Shown here: piece after piece, positions 25,804 to 34,530 of the stretch
Layout: each line of letters opens with the position of its first letter
Position numbering within the stretch: the stretch's first letter is position 1
From: CAZIVO01 sp964542765
GTDB taxonomy: Bacteria; Planctomycetota; UBA1135; UBA2386
DNA length: 50,047 bases
Reading direction: 5' to 3'
Assembly (NCBI GenBank): GCA_964542765.1
Contig: CAZIVO010000012.1
Coordinates: 1 to 50,047 of the forward strand
Notes under the pieces: model-generated
The model's input: only the letters and a program-made list of their open reading frames with translations
What the model was told of the DNA's origin: nothing
Databases searched by the model: none
Translations under genes and position numbers: made by a program

Positions 25804-27153
25804 GTGCGCGATTCCGCCCCCACTCGAGTCCTCGATCAAACTCCCTGGCTTCTCGATCCGGCGCTGGGAACATGTGTCGTCGGCTCCGTCGCCTTGGCGG
25901 AGGCCTGTCGAAGGGCAGGGATTGAGTCACCGCAGAGCCAGGATCTGGACCTGGCCTGGGCTCTGGATCCCGAAGCCGGCACCGAGGTTCTGCGTGAGCA
26001 CGGCGTCTGGATGCCATCGACACCGGCCAATCTCGATCGGGGAACGCTGGCCTTCAAGATCGGTCGACAACGGATCGAAATCACGACCTTCCGCGGCACG
26101 AACCCTTCGACCCCCATCGAGGAGCGCATCCTCGCCGATCTGGGCGCCCGCGACATGACCATTGGAGCCCTGGCCTGGCGACTGTCCGACGATCACATCT
26201 TCGATCCCAGCGGGGGTCTCGACCACTGGCGTGAACGGCGCATCGTTCCGGTCGGTCATCCAATGGATCGGATCAACGAACACCCGGTTCGCTGGTTGCG
26301 CTACTACCGCCGCACCCATCAGTGGCAATTCGCACTCGATGCATCTATCGAACATCTGGCATCTGACGCCGAAATCCTGCAACAGATTCTTCCCGAAGCC
26401 CTCGCTGGCGAATTCCGCGCAGCCCTCCTGGATCTCCCCTCGCCAGGGAAGTTCTTCATGCAACTCCATGAGCGCGGTCTCTTGCTCGCGATTGCGCCGG
26501 AACTGGACCCCATGTTCGACGGTCGACCTGCAGGACCGGAGCGCTACCACCCCGAGATCAGCCAGGCGCAGCACATGATCCTGGCGCTCGAGTGGATTGC
26601 CGCGAATGCACGGGACCTACCGGTCGGAGATCGGCTTACCGCCACCCTTTGCGTGCTCTGCCACGATCTCGGTAAGGGCCTCACCCCTGCCGACGAATTC
26701 CCTTCCCACCGGGGGCATGAAGGAGCTGGCCGCCCCCTGGTCAAGTCCATGCTCGATCGCCTCCCCGGCCTTGCTGACGCACAAACTCGCCGGATGGCCG
26801 AAGTCGTCTGTGAACTTCACCTGACGGCACGACGGCTTGCCGAACTGCGGCCCGGCACTCTCGCGCGCTTGTACGACCGTTTTTTCCGCCAGAAGTGGTT
26901 CCGGGCCGACCTGTTCGCACTGGCCCTGGGTGCCGATGTCGCCGGACGGCTCGGCCGCGAACCAGAAGGAGTCCCTACCGCCCAAGGGATCGAAGAGGGG
27001 ATTCTCAAGCTCTGCAACATCTGCGGCGATGTCGACGCCCGCGCCTTGAAAGAGAAGGCGGGTGATGACCTCGGTCGATTCCGCGACATGCTCCATGAAG
27101 CGCGCGCTCGCGCGGTGGCCAGCGCCTTCTCAGCACCCTCCTCGGACGGGTGA
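25804..27153 (+). CDS. Divergent CCA-adding enzyme/poly(A) polymerase family nucleotidyltransferase with HD domain
   Basis: 449 residues from a GTG three bases after the previous stop. The N-terminal Pol-beta-type domain has metal ligands D47 and D49 (SQDLDLAW) and an RDMT variant (ARDMTIGALAW) of the usual RRDFTINALA. The next signature, EHPVRWLRYYRRTHQWQFAL, matches the RNA-binding region of class II tRNA nucleotidyltransferases. A C-terminal HD domain (LCHDLGKGLTPADEFP and SHRGHEGAG) recalls E. coli Cca. Oddly, the GG-x-VRD motif is reduced to VVGSVALAEA. It may repair or add tRNA CCA ends, but the motif loss leaves the activity uncertain. Confidence 0.82.
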   Translation: MRDSAPTRVLDQTPWLLDPALGTCVVGSVALAEACRRAGIESPQSQDLDLAWALDPEAGTEVLREHGVWMPSTPANLDRGTLAFKIGRQRIEITTFRGTNPSTPIEERILADLGARDMTIGALAWRLSDDHIFDPSGGLDHWRERRIVPVGHPMDRINEHPVRWLRYYRRTHQWQFALDASIEHLASDAEILQQILPEALAGEFRAALLDLPSPGKFFMQLHERGLLLAIAPELDPMFDGRPAGPERYHPEISQAQHMILALEWIAANARDLPVGDRLTATLCVLCHDLGKGLTPADEFPSHRGHEGAGRPLVKSMLDRLPGLADAQTRRMAEVVCELHLTARRLAELRPGTLARLYDRFFRQKWFRADLFALALGADVAGRLGREPEGVPTAQGIEEGILKLCNICGDVDARALKEKAGDDLGRFRDMLHEARARAVASAFSAPSSDG

Positions 27154-27188
27154 GCAGCAAAGTCCGGGCAACCCTCTCCCGGTAGCCT

Positions 27189-27785
27189 CTACTTGAAGTC
27201 AGCGATCAGGCAGCCGATCGCCTCTTCCCCGGCGATCTCCACCTCGCAGCCCTCGAGGACTGCTTGCAGCACATCGCGAAGTTCGTGGCGGGTGGCCTCC
27301 AGTCGCTTGCGGCCCAGGCCACCATACAAATTGTCGATGCGCCCCCGGTAAGCGATCTTGCCGTCGCCGGTGATGACCACGGCCTCGGGCGTGATGGTCG
27401 CACCCGTCTCCTCCACCAGCTTGTGCTCGGGGTCGAGGATCAGGCTGCCGACGAGCCCGTACTCCCGGGCGTGCTCCTTCGCCTTTGCCACCGATGTATC
27501 GGGGTCGACATGAACCAGGTAGAAACGCAGCGGGTCCTCGATGTGATCGGAGATGATCGCGGTGATCTCCGGCGCATACACATTGGCAATCGGACAATCG
27601 ACGGTCGTGAAGATGAGGACGTTGGCCTTCGCGCCGGTCACGTCCAGCGGTCGCCGCTGCATGCCGTCGAGATCCGTGAACACCCACTCCGCCGGAGATC
27701 CCCCCGCGGGATCAGGCCCACTATCATCACGGCAAGCCGCAAGGCAAAGCAGCAACGCAAGGCCCACGGTGCGCGCGCTCATCAA
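27189..27785 (-). CDS. Redoxin (thioredoxin-fold) lipoprotein with single active-site cysteine
   Basis: A 198-residue protein with a lipoprotein signal (lipobox CLAAC) and an AhpC/thioredoxin-type fold: NVLIFTTVDCPIANVYAPEI, FYLVHVDPDTS, GSLILDPEHKLVEETGATITPEAVV and KIAYRGRIDNLYGG. The cysteine in DCPI has no CxxC partner, so it resembles a peroxiredoxin or 1-Cys carrier rather than a dithiol oxidoreductase. Two further cysteines lie near the C-terminus. Its ATG overlaps the stop of the haem/copper monooxygenase gene (ATGA). Redoxins of this kind often accompany such monooxygenases in planctomycetes; a role in electron supply or copper or haem handling is inference. Confidence 0.88.
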   Translation of the reverse strand: MMSARTVGLALLLCLAACRDDSGPDPAGGSPAEWVFTDLDGMQRRPLDVTGAKANVLIFTTVDCPIANVYAPEITAIISDHIEDPLRFYLVHVDPDTSVAKAKEHAREYGLVGSLILDPEHKLVEETGATITPEAVVITGDGKIAYRGRIDNLYGGLGRKRLEATRHELRDVLQAVLEGCEVEIAGEEAIGCLIADFK

Positions 27786-29491
27786 TCGTCGTCCCTGATC
27801 CTCCCGCGACCATCGCGCTCACCATCGCGCTCACCGTCGCGCTCACCGCCACGGCGAAAGCCACCGAAACCACCACGGCCACCGAAGTCGATATTGCCCT
27901 TCTCGAGTTCCTCGAGTTCGGCCTCGTCGAGCGTGCCGTCACCATTCTTGTCGATACTCGTGACGAAGCGCTTGTAGCGCTCGGGGATCTCGGAGGGCTC
28001 GACCTTGCCATCGTTGTTCTTGTCGAGATCCTTGATCCGCGAAGCCATCATCCCGGCGAGACCGCTCAAAAGCCCACCGCCCTGACTTCCACCCGTGAAA
28101 TGCTCGGCAACATGCCGGTTGTAGGCATTCTTCAACTCACGCGAGTCCGCTTCGCGCTTGGCAACGCAGAGCATGGTGACACTGCCCATCTCATCGGTGC
28201 TCTGCAGCCCCCAGCGAATTCGTTTGGGGGGGTCGTTGGGGTTGCTGGGATTATTGGCCGAATTATCATAGGTCACGACCGCGTCGATCTTCGTTCCTTC
28301 GGGCAAGTCCAGCGGTTGCCTGTACTGATAGCGGTTCTGCCAGTCGAAAAGCCAATTGTCGATCCAGAAGATCGACTTCTTCTCGCCGCTGGGCAAGGTC
28401 GCCCAGATGTGCATATCCTTGCAGATCATGTGGGCATGCCCGCCCGCCGTGAGCACCTGCGCATCCACCGGAAGCACGAAGGAATCTCGAATGGTGAAGT
28501 TCGATTCCCCCGCCGGAACGTTCAGGTTGGCCCGGATCCCGAACATCGGCGGCATCTGAATTCCAACCGCGGTACGCGCAGGAGCCTTATCGGTGAAATA
28601 GAGCCCGAGCGTCGTTTTCTCGGATTCCCTCTTCCCGGACGGGTGGAGGTGACTCTGCAGGACGATGTCCGCGCCCTTGGGCAGCTTGCGCGCAAGTCCC
28701 ATCGGAAGATGGCGGGCCTGACCACCCACAGCCCAGCCGCCGAGACCCGAAGTGCTCTGGCCGATCCCTGCCGATCCACCGCGACTGCCGCCACGACCAA
28801 AGCCGCCGCCACCGCGCATGCCACTGAACCCTGGCTTGCCATCGGCACCGTCGCGACGACGAGCATCACCGCTGGTGTCCATCGCAAAGATGGCATGGTG
28901 CAGGACCGCGCGAGCGCTCGGCCGAACTTCGATGGCCGTCAACCACTTATCTTCGTCGAGACCAACGGGAACCACGAAGTTCCGATAGATATCGCGCCCT
29001 GATGCAGGCACGGAAAAAGCCTTCGGCATGGAGACCACCAGATCAGGCTCGCCAAGGTTCCACCCGCTGGGAAAGTCCGGCATCTCCGGCAGCAGTTTCG
29101 AATTGCCCTCTACGCGTCCACCCTTGACCCAAGCAATGATCGTGTCAACGTCCTTCTGATCCATCCGAAGAGTGTCTTCGAACTCGCCGTGGCCCTTCAC
29201 CGGCAACCAAGGCGGCATGATCCGGTCCTCGACGACACGCTGGATCATGCGAGCGCGCTTGCGCACTTCCTTGTAATTCGTCAGCGGGAAGGGCGCAATA
29301 TTGTCGGGCCGATGACAGCGGGTGCAGTTATTGAAGATGATTCCAGCGACATGCTCGGTGAAGGTCACCTTCTCTCTCGTTGTTGGACCGCTCGTCGTCG
29401 GGTCACTCGGGGTCTGGTCCTGACCCCGGGCCGGTGCCGCGGCGAAGATGAGAGTTACAGAAAAGGCCAAGCCGAGAGATGAAGTCTTCAT
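27782..29491 (-). CDS. Secreted c-haem/PHM-like copper monooxygenase with EF-hands
   Basis: 569 residues from an ATG at 29491 with AAGGAA upstream and a signal peptide (MKTSSLGLAFSVTLIFAAAPARG). Haem c motif CTRCH (C56, C59, H60). The middle resembles the type II copper, ascorbate-dependent monooxygenases PHM/DBH. Likely CuH ligands are H198, H199 (VLHHAIF) and H281 (LQSHLHPSGK). Likely CuM ligands are H352 and H354 (AGGHAHMICKDM) and M435 (STDEMGSVTM). A Gly/Arg-rich insert (~223-245) splits the domain. Two EF-hands follow (DLDKNNDGKVEPSE at ~488; SIDKNGDGTLDEAE at ~512), then an ERDG-repeat tail. It would hydroxylate an unknown substrate in the periplasm. It is coupled to the redoxin. Confidence 0.87.
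   Translation of the reverse strand: MKTSSLGLAFSVTLIFAAAPARGQDQTPSDPTTSGPTTREKVTFTEHVAGIIFNNCTRCHRPDNIAPFPLTNYKEVRKRARMIQRVVEDRIMPPWLPVKGHGEFEDTLRMDQKDVDTIIAWVKGGRVEGNSKLLPEMPDFPSGWNLGEPDLVVSMPKAFSVPASGRDIYRNFVVPVGLDEDKWLTAIEVRPSARAVLHHAIFAMDTSGDARRRDGADGKPGFSGMRGGGGFGRGGSRGGSAGIGQSTSGLGGWAVGGQARHLPMGLARKLPKGADIVLQSHLHPSGKRESEKTTLGLYFTDKAPARTAVGIQMPPMFGIRANLNVPAGESNFTIRDSFVLPVDAQVLTAGGHAHMICKDMHIWATLPSGEKKSIFWIDNWLFDWQNRYQYRQPLDLPEGTKIDAVVTYDNSANNPSNPNDPPKRIRWGLQSTDEMGSVTMLCVAKREADSRELKNAYNRHVAEHFTGGSQGGGLLSGLAGMMASRIKDLDKNNDGKVEPSEIPERYKRFVTSIDKNGDGTLDEAELEELEKGNIDFGGRGGFGGFRRGGERDGERDGERDGRGRIRDDD
27811..27846. repeat. Three 12-bp repeats coding the ERDG tail
   Basis: CATCGCGCTCAC occurs twice and a one-base variant once, in tandem. 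On the minus strand it encodes consecutive RDGE units at the C-terminus of the monooxygenase. The tail is acidic and basic by turns and probably disordered. Confidence 0.85.
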
Positions 29492-29853
29492 GGTGGTTCC
29501 TTGCGTGGAAAGTCCGTCGACCACAGAGTAGCCAATTCGGGCCGGATTGCTGTCTTCGGCCATGAGGATGTCACATCTCTGGGACTTCCAAGGCGATTTG
29601 GCGGCCCGCAGCAATTCTAAATCCCCCCCACGATGCCTTTGGGAACATTCTCCACGGCCCGAGCTTGAACGGGCGACTCCCATGGAAGGGGGGGTCTCTG
29701 CCTTCTCTACCCCCGCGGGGATAAGGCCGCGGTGGTGATCCGGCCCAGCGGAATCTTCAAGTCCCCCGGAGAAAGTCAGCAGGTTCTCGGCAACCCTTGC
29801 CCGGATACAACCCGCACGGATACTGTCGCGCGACCAATTTCGCCCCACATACC
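29492..29853. other. Divergent intergenic region, monooxygenase/aminopeptidase P
   Basis: About 360 bp between divergent genes. I see no gene with convincing codon use. It holds the hairpin-like GCCCG/CGGGC pair around 29657-29675 and the palindrome CCCCGCGGGG near 29712. It must contain promoters for both sides, but none can be placed reliably. Confidence 0.35.
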
Positions 29854-31263
29854 ATGCCCTCCCTCCATCATCTTCAACGACGTCGCGAACAGTTCCTCGA
29901 TTCTATTGACCATCCGGCCCTCTTGCTGGCAGGTGGCTGGCAATCTCGGAACTACCCGCAAAACACCATCCCGTACCGCGCTGACAGCTCCATCCTCTTC
30001 TTCCTCTCGGACCCCGAGCCGGACAGTGCTCTCTTCTTCGATCCTGCCGACCGTAGCGTCACGCTCTTCCTTCACGAGCGCACCACCGAAGACGCGCTAT
30101 GGCACGGAACCGCCCCCTCCTTCGAGGCGATGGGAGATTTACACGGCGTCACCCATGTCGAGGCGGTCGAAACCCTCAAGGACCGTGTCCTCGCCAGGGC
30201 CAATGGTCGTCGCATCAGCTCGCTTGCCGTGGTCGACCGCAACGCAACCCAGCTGGCGAGCGAAATCACCGGCCAGAATCTCGACTTCTATGACGTCGCC
30301 AACATCGGACAACCCGAACTGGTCGCCATCCTGGGAACTCTGCGGCGGTCCAAGGAGGAAGAAGAGATCGCCGAGATGCGAAAAACGGCTGAGGTCACGG
30401 CACAGGCTCATACCGCCGCCATGCGGCATTCCAAACCAGGCGTCAGCGAGCAACTGCTTGCTGGCATCGTCGATGGCACCTTCGCGCGTCACGGCTGTGT
30501 TCCGGCCTACGGTTCGATCCTCAGCGTGCGCGGCGAGGTCCTCCATAACCATGCGCACGACAACCTGCTGGCTCGAGGGGACATCGTGTTGCTCGATGCC
30601 GGCGCCGAAAACCGCAGCGGTTACTGCTCGGATGTCACGCGCTGCTGGCCTGCCGACGGAAGCTTCTCGCCCGAAGCGAGCGAAATCTACGACATCGTGC
30701 TGCGCGCAGAAACCGAGGCGATCGACATCGTGCGGCCGGGCGTGCGATACCGCGATCTCCACATGACCTCCTCACGGGTCATTGCCGAGGGCCTCACCGG
30801 CATGGGGTTGCTGCGAGGGAGCGTCGACAGCATCCTCGAATCCGGAGCGCACGCGGTGTTCTTTCCCCACGGCGTAGGCCATCTCATCGGCCTCGACGTG
30901 CACGACATGGAGGGTTTCGGCGATCAGGTGGCCTACGCCTCCGAGCGCAGTCGTAGCGATCAGTTCGGCACCGGTTATCTCCGCCTCGATCTCGACCTCG
31001 AGCCGGGCATGTCCTTCACCGTCGAGCCAGGGATTTATTTCGTACCCGCAATCCTGCACAGCGATTCCTTCCGTCAGCGCTTTGCTGATCAGGTCGATTT
31101 CGAACGAGCCGAAAGGTTCCTCGAGATGAATGACGGCCGCGGTTTCGGCGGCATCAGAATCGAAGACGATGTGGTCTGCACCGCGGAGGGCCATGAGGTC
31201 CTGACCGCATCCACCCCGAAAGCGCGCGAAGAAGTTACGGTCCTCGTCGGCGCTGCCATCTAG
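29854..31263 (+). CDS. pepP: Aminopeptidase P (Xaa-Pro aminopeptidase)
   Basis: 469 residues from the ATG at 29854 (MPSLHHLQRRREQFLD); a TTG 57 bases upstream is in frame but less likely. This is a cytoplasmic M24B enzyme without signal peptide. N-terminal domain: HPALLLAGGWQSRNYPQNTIPYRADSSILFF. Metal ligands are visible in LLDAGAENRSGYCSDVTRCW (two Asp), FPHGVGHLIGLDVHD (His), FTVEPGIYF (Glu) and GIRIEDDVV (Glu). It removes the N-terminal residue before proline. Together with the S9 gene 12 bp downstream it would process proline-containing peptides. It is a distant relative of the secreted enzyme at 5793-7190. Confidence 0.95.
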   Translation: MPSLHHLQRRREQFLDSIDHPALLLAGGWQSRNYPQNTIPYRADSSILFFLSDPEPDSALFFDPADRSVTLFLHERTTEDALWHGTAPSFEAMGDLHGVTHVEAVETLKDRVLARANGRRISSLAVVDRNATQLASEITGQNLDFYDVANIGQPELVAILGTLRRSKEEEEIAEMRKTAEVTAQAHTAAMRHSKPGVSEQLLAGIVDGTFARHGCVPAYGSILSVRGEVLHNHAHDNLLARGDIVLLDAGAENRSGYCSDVTRCWPADGSFSPEASEIYDIVLRAETEAIDIVRPGVRYRDLHMTSSRVIAEGLTGMGLLRGSVDSILESGAHAVFFPHGVGHLIGLDVHDMEGFGDQVAYASERSRSDQFGTGYLRLDLDLEPGMSFTVEPGIYFVPAILHSDSFRQRFADQVDFERAERFLEMNDGRGFGGIRIEDDVVCTAEGHEVLTASTPKAREEVTVLVGAAI

Positions 31264-31275
31264 AAGGAAACAAAG

Positions 31276-33333
31276 ATGAAGCTTCTCACCGCTCTCGCAT
31301 GTTCGCTTGCCTGCCCCTTTCTGGTCGGCCAAAGCCCCTCCCTGTTAAGCAAGGCTCCTGGCCTTACCCCCATGGAACTCATGAAGTTGAGTTCGGTGCG
31401 TTCGGTGATGGTTTCACCGGACAAAGAAACCATCGCCTTCACGCGGAGTGTGCCGCGCGTGCCCACCGAGGGTGCCGGTGGCGCCAGATCACACCTCTTC
31501 GTCCTCGAAGGCGGAAAGGAGAGGGAGTTGATCGGCGGAATTCGCAGCGTGCGGGGTGCGGCCTTCCACCCTGATGGATCGAGCATGACCTTCATCGCAC
31601 GCGGCCGAGGGGTCTCACACAACGAGGTGTACAGCATGTCGTTGGACAGTGGCGAAACCCGGCGGGTGACGACCACTCCCCACGGCGTGAGTTCCTATTC
31701 CTGGCGACCTGACGGCAGGGCCATCGCCTATACGATCACCGACGAGGCCCCTTCCGCTCGATCTCAGGCTCGCTCAAGAGGCTTTCAGCAGAAGGTTGTC
31801 GACGAGGAATTCAATCACATCAGCATGTGGCTCTGGGATGCTCAGAGTGGCGAATCCAAGCGCCTGACGAAGGGGCAAACCGTCTTCAATTTCGAGTGGT
31901 CGCCCGATGGCAAGCGCCTCGTCGCCGGGATCGCGCCTCGTAATTCGGTGGACGCCAGCTACATGTTCACCAAGCTTCACCTCGTCGATCCAAAAACGGG
32001 AAAAGTCGAGTTGCTCATCGACACTCCGGGCAAGCTCGGGGATTACGCATGGTCGCCCGACAGCAAGAGGATCGCATACCTGTCCGCTGTCGACCGACGA
32101 GATCCGAGTGCGGGAACAGTTTTCGTGGTGGACCTCAGCAGCCGAAAGGCTCGCTGCCTCACGCCTGATACCAAAGGCATGTTCCACCATCTGGAGTGGG
32201 TCGATACCGGAAGAATTGCAACCGCTGTGAGCTTCGGCACCCGGGCTGTTGTCAGGGTTATCCGTGTTCGCGATGGGTCGCTCGGGCCACTGTGGCCGAG
32301 CGCGAGCAAGAAAGAACCCGAACTCGCCGTCCGCTCCTTCGCCCTTACCAAGCATGGTTTCGCGGCACCCGCCTCCTCGCCTGCGCATCCGAGTGAGGTC
32401 TTCGAGTTTCGCCGCGCCAAGCCTTACCGCATGACGAACTCCAACCCGTGGCTCGACAACGTCCAGCTTGGCAAGCAAGAAGTCCTTAGCTGGTCAGCGC
32501 GCGACGGCATGAACATCGAGGGTCTCCTCATCTACCCGGTCGAGTTCAAGCAAGGCGTTCGCTATCCCGTCGTGATCATCGCTCACGGCGGTCCCGAATC
32601 CCACTTCAGCCACGGCTGGAACACCAGTTACTCACGTCCCGGCCAGTGCCTGAGCGCTCGTGGCTACTTTTCCTTTTATCCCAACTACCGGGGCAGCACC
32701 GGTCGCGGCGTCGACTTCGCAAAGGCTGACCACGGTGACATCATGGGCGCTGAGTTCCAGGATCTCCTCGACGGCCTCGCCGAACTCGACAGGCGCAAAC
32801 TCATCGATCTCAAACGCGTCGGCATCAACGGCGGATCGTACGGTGGCTTCATGGCGGCTTGGGCAGCAACGAAGCAAACCAAACACTTTGCCGCCGCTGT
32901 TTCTTTCGTTCCCGTCACCGACATCCGCACCAAGACCTACACCACCGATATTCCCTGGGAAAGCTATCTCGTCCACCAGCAAGAGCAGTGGCCACACGAG
33001 CATCCCGGTGAGGTGCGCGACCGAAGCCCCTTGACCTGGGCCGAGCATTGTCGCACGCCGCTACTTCTGGCCGGTGGCACCAGTGACACTCGCGTCCACC
33101 CCAGCCAACCGCACATGCTTTATCGCGCCATCAAGTTCGCCACCAAGACGCCTGTGCGCTACGTGCAGTATCCCGGCGAGGGGCACGGCAACCGGACAAA
33201 CACAAATCAATACGATCTGTGCCTGCGAAGCCTGCGCTGGCTCGACCAGTACCTCGCGCCGGGCGATCATCGCAATGACCCTCTGCCGTCCCTCGATCTC
33301 GATTACGGCGACTGGATCTCTGGCCGGAAATAA
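31276..33333 (+). CDS. Secreted S9 family (prolyl oligopeptidase) peptidase, copy 2
   Basis: 685 residues, with AAGGA before the ATG and a signal peptide (MKLLTALACSLACPFLVG). An N-terminal beta-propeller (FEWSPDGKRLVAG, YAWSPDSKRIAYL) is followed by an alpha/beta hydrolase domain: S521 in INGGSYGGFMAAW, the Asp in GGTSDTRVHPSQP and the His in YPGEGHGNR. It matches the S9 gene at 21429 closely along the whole length and has the same size, so they are paralogues. It lies 12 bp after pepP and is surely in its operon, which fits sequential degradation of proline-rich peptides. Confidence 0.95.
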   Translation: MKLLTALACSLACPFLVGQSPSLLSKAPGLTPMELMKLSSVRSVMVSPDKETIAFTRSVPRVPTEGAGGARSHLFVLEGGKERELIGGIRSVRGAAFHPDGSSMTFIARGRGVSHNEVYSMSLDSGETRRVTTTPHGVSSYSWRPDGRAIAYTITDEAPSARSQARSRGFQQKVVDEEFNHISMWLWDAQSGESKRLTKGQTVFNFEWSPDGKRLVAGIAPRNSVDASYMFTKLHLVDPKTGKVELLIDTPGKLGDYAWSPDSKRIAYLSAVDRRDPSAGTVFVVDLSSRKARCLTPDTKGMFHHLEWVDTGRIATAVSFGTRAVVRVIRVRDGSLGPLWPSASKKEPELAVRSFALTKHGFAAPASSPAHPSEVFEFRRAKPYRMTNSNPWLDNVQLGKQEVLSWSARDGMNIEGLLIYPVEFKQGVRYPVVIIAHGGPESHFSHGWNTSYSRPGQCLSARGYFSFYPNYRGSTGRGVDFAKADHGDIMGAEFQDLLDGLAELDRRKLIDLKRVGINGGSYGGFMAAWAATKQTKHFAAAVSFVPVTDIRTKTYTTDIPWESYLVHQQEQWPHEHPGEVRDRSPLTWAEHCRTPLLLAGGTSDTRVHPSQPHMLYRAIKFATKTPVRYVQYPGEGHGNRTNTNQYDLCLRSLRWLDQYLAPGDHRNDPLPSLDLDYGDWISGRK

Positions 33334-33379
33334 ACCTCGCGGTCGAAAGAGGGCGGGGCTCGGCGCGGTCCATACCAGG

Positions 33380-33555
33380 CATTTCCCGGCCTTCGCCGGC
33401 AAACTCGATACCCATGGTGCAGCCACAGCACGCTTCAAGCTCCCGGCAAGTCTTGCCAGGCAGATATCCGGAACACGGCTCTCTCTGGTCGGGGTCGGAA
33501 TCTCGGGCGAACAACTCTGGTCCAGCAATACCGTCGCCCTTCACACCGACCCATC
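33380..33555 (+). pseudogene. Possible remnant of a secreted-protein C-terminal domain
   Basis: This frame reads FAGKLDTHGAATARFKLPAS, then a SGTRLSLVGVGIS strand and SSNTVALHT. It resembles the C-terminal beta domain that ends many planctomycete secreted proteins (pattern G-x-LD-x-x-G-x-A-x-A, LP, then SN-x-V-x-L). There is no start and no stop at the expected place, and it lies in a 232-bp gap between convergent genes. I know the pattern from general experience, not from a search, so chance remains possible. Confidence 0.35.
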
Positions 33556-33565
33556 AGTCGAGCGG

Positions 33566-34498
33566 CTAGAGCCAGGCGAAGTCGGTATTGCCGCCGCTGA
33601 TGATCACGCCAACGCGTTGGCCCACCATGCGCTCGGCGAGCACCCGCAAGCCAGCCGCCGAGGTCGCGCCGGAAGGTTCTACAACCAGCTTCATGCACTC
33701 GAGATAAAAGCGCGACGCCGCCACAATTGCATCCTCGGTCACGGTCACTATCTCGACACCGAATTCTCTCAATATCGAAAAATTGAGTTCTCCCAGACAG
33801 GTCAGCAAGCCATCAGCGCAGGACTTGGGGTGAGCGACAGCCGGCTGCCGCTCACCGCTCTGCAACGACCGGAACGCATCGTCGACCAGTTCGGGTTCGG
33901 CGCCGAACACCTCAACCCCCGGCTTCGCTCCACGCGCTGCGATCACAGAGCCGCAAAGAAGTCCGCCGCCACCCACCGGCGCGATGATGGCATCTAGATC
34001 GGAGACCTCCTCGAGCAATTCCAGCGCGACCGTTCCCTGACCCGCTATGACCCGCGGGTCCGCGTTCGGATGAACGAAGGTGGCGCCGGTTTCCTTCTGA
34101 GCCTCGGCGCAGGCTTGTTCGCGCTCGCCTTCCTTGCAGAACCGCACCTCGGCGCCATATCCCTGGGTCGCCGCGACCTTGATCTTCGACGCCGTTTGCG
34201 GCATCACGACCGTGCACGGGATGTCGCGTGACTGCGCTGCCCAGGCCAAGGCTGCAGCATGATTTCCCGATGAGTGAGCAATCACACCACGGTGCGCTTG
34301 CTCATCCGACAGGGACAGGACCGTATTGAGGGCGCCGCGAGCTTTGAAGGCGCCTACCTTCTGAAGATTCTCGCACTTGACGAAAACGCTGCATCCAAGT
34401 TCCGCGTCGAGAGTCGACGAGGTGAGCACCGGGGTGCGGTGAACGCGGCCTGCGATGCGCCCCGCAGCCGTGCGCACGTCGTCAAACGTGACTGTCAT
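33566..34498 (-). CDS. Threonine/serine dehydratase-like PLP enzyme
   Basis: 310 residues from the ATG at 34498 (a GTG 12 bases upstream is an alternative). It is a fold-type II PLP enzyme of the catabolic threonine dehydratase/serine racemase group. K52 in KVGAFKARGAL binds PLP. The substrate loop SSGNHAAALAWAA and the phosphate-binding GGGGLLCG segment are intact. There is no C-terminal ACT domain, so it would not be feedback-inhibited like biosynthetic IlvA. It deaminates threonine or serine, or racemises serine. It follows the glycoside hydrolase gene by 32 bp, possibly in one transcript. Confidence 0.92.
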   Translation of the reverse strand: MTVTFDDVRTAAGRIAGRVHRTPVLTSSTLDAELGCSVFVKCENLQKVGAFKARGALNTVLSLSDEQAHRGVIAHSSGNHAAALAWAAQSRDIPCTVVMPQTASKIKVAATQGYGAEVRFCKEGEREQACAEAQKETGATFVHPNADPRVIAGQGTVALELLEEVSDLDAIIAPVGGGGLLCGSVIAARGAKPGVEVFGAEPELVDDAFRSLQSGERQPAVAHPKSCADGLLTCLGELNFSILREFGVEIVTVTEDAIVAASRFYLECMKLVVEPSGATSAAGLRVLAERMVGQRVGVIISGGNTDFAWL

Positions 34499-34530
34499 AC
34501 TGCCCACCACAACAGGGCACCCTCGGCTCC

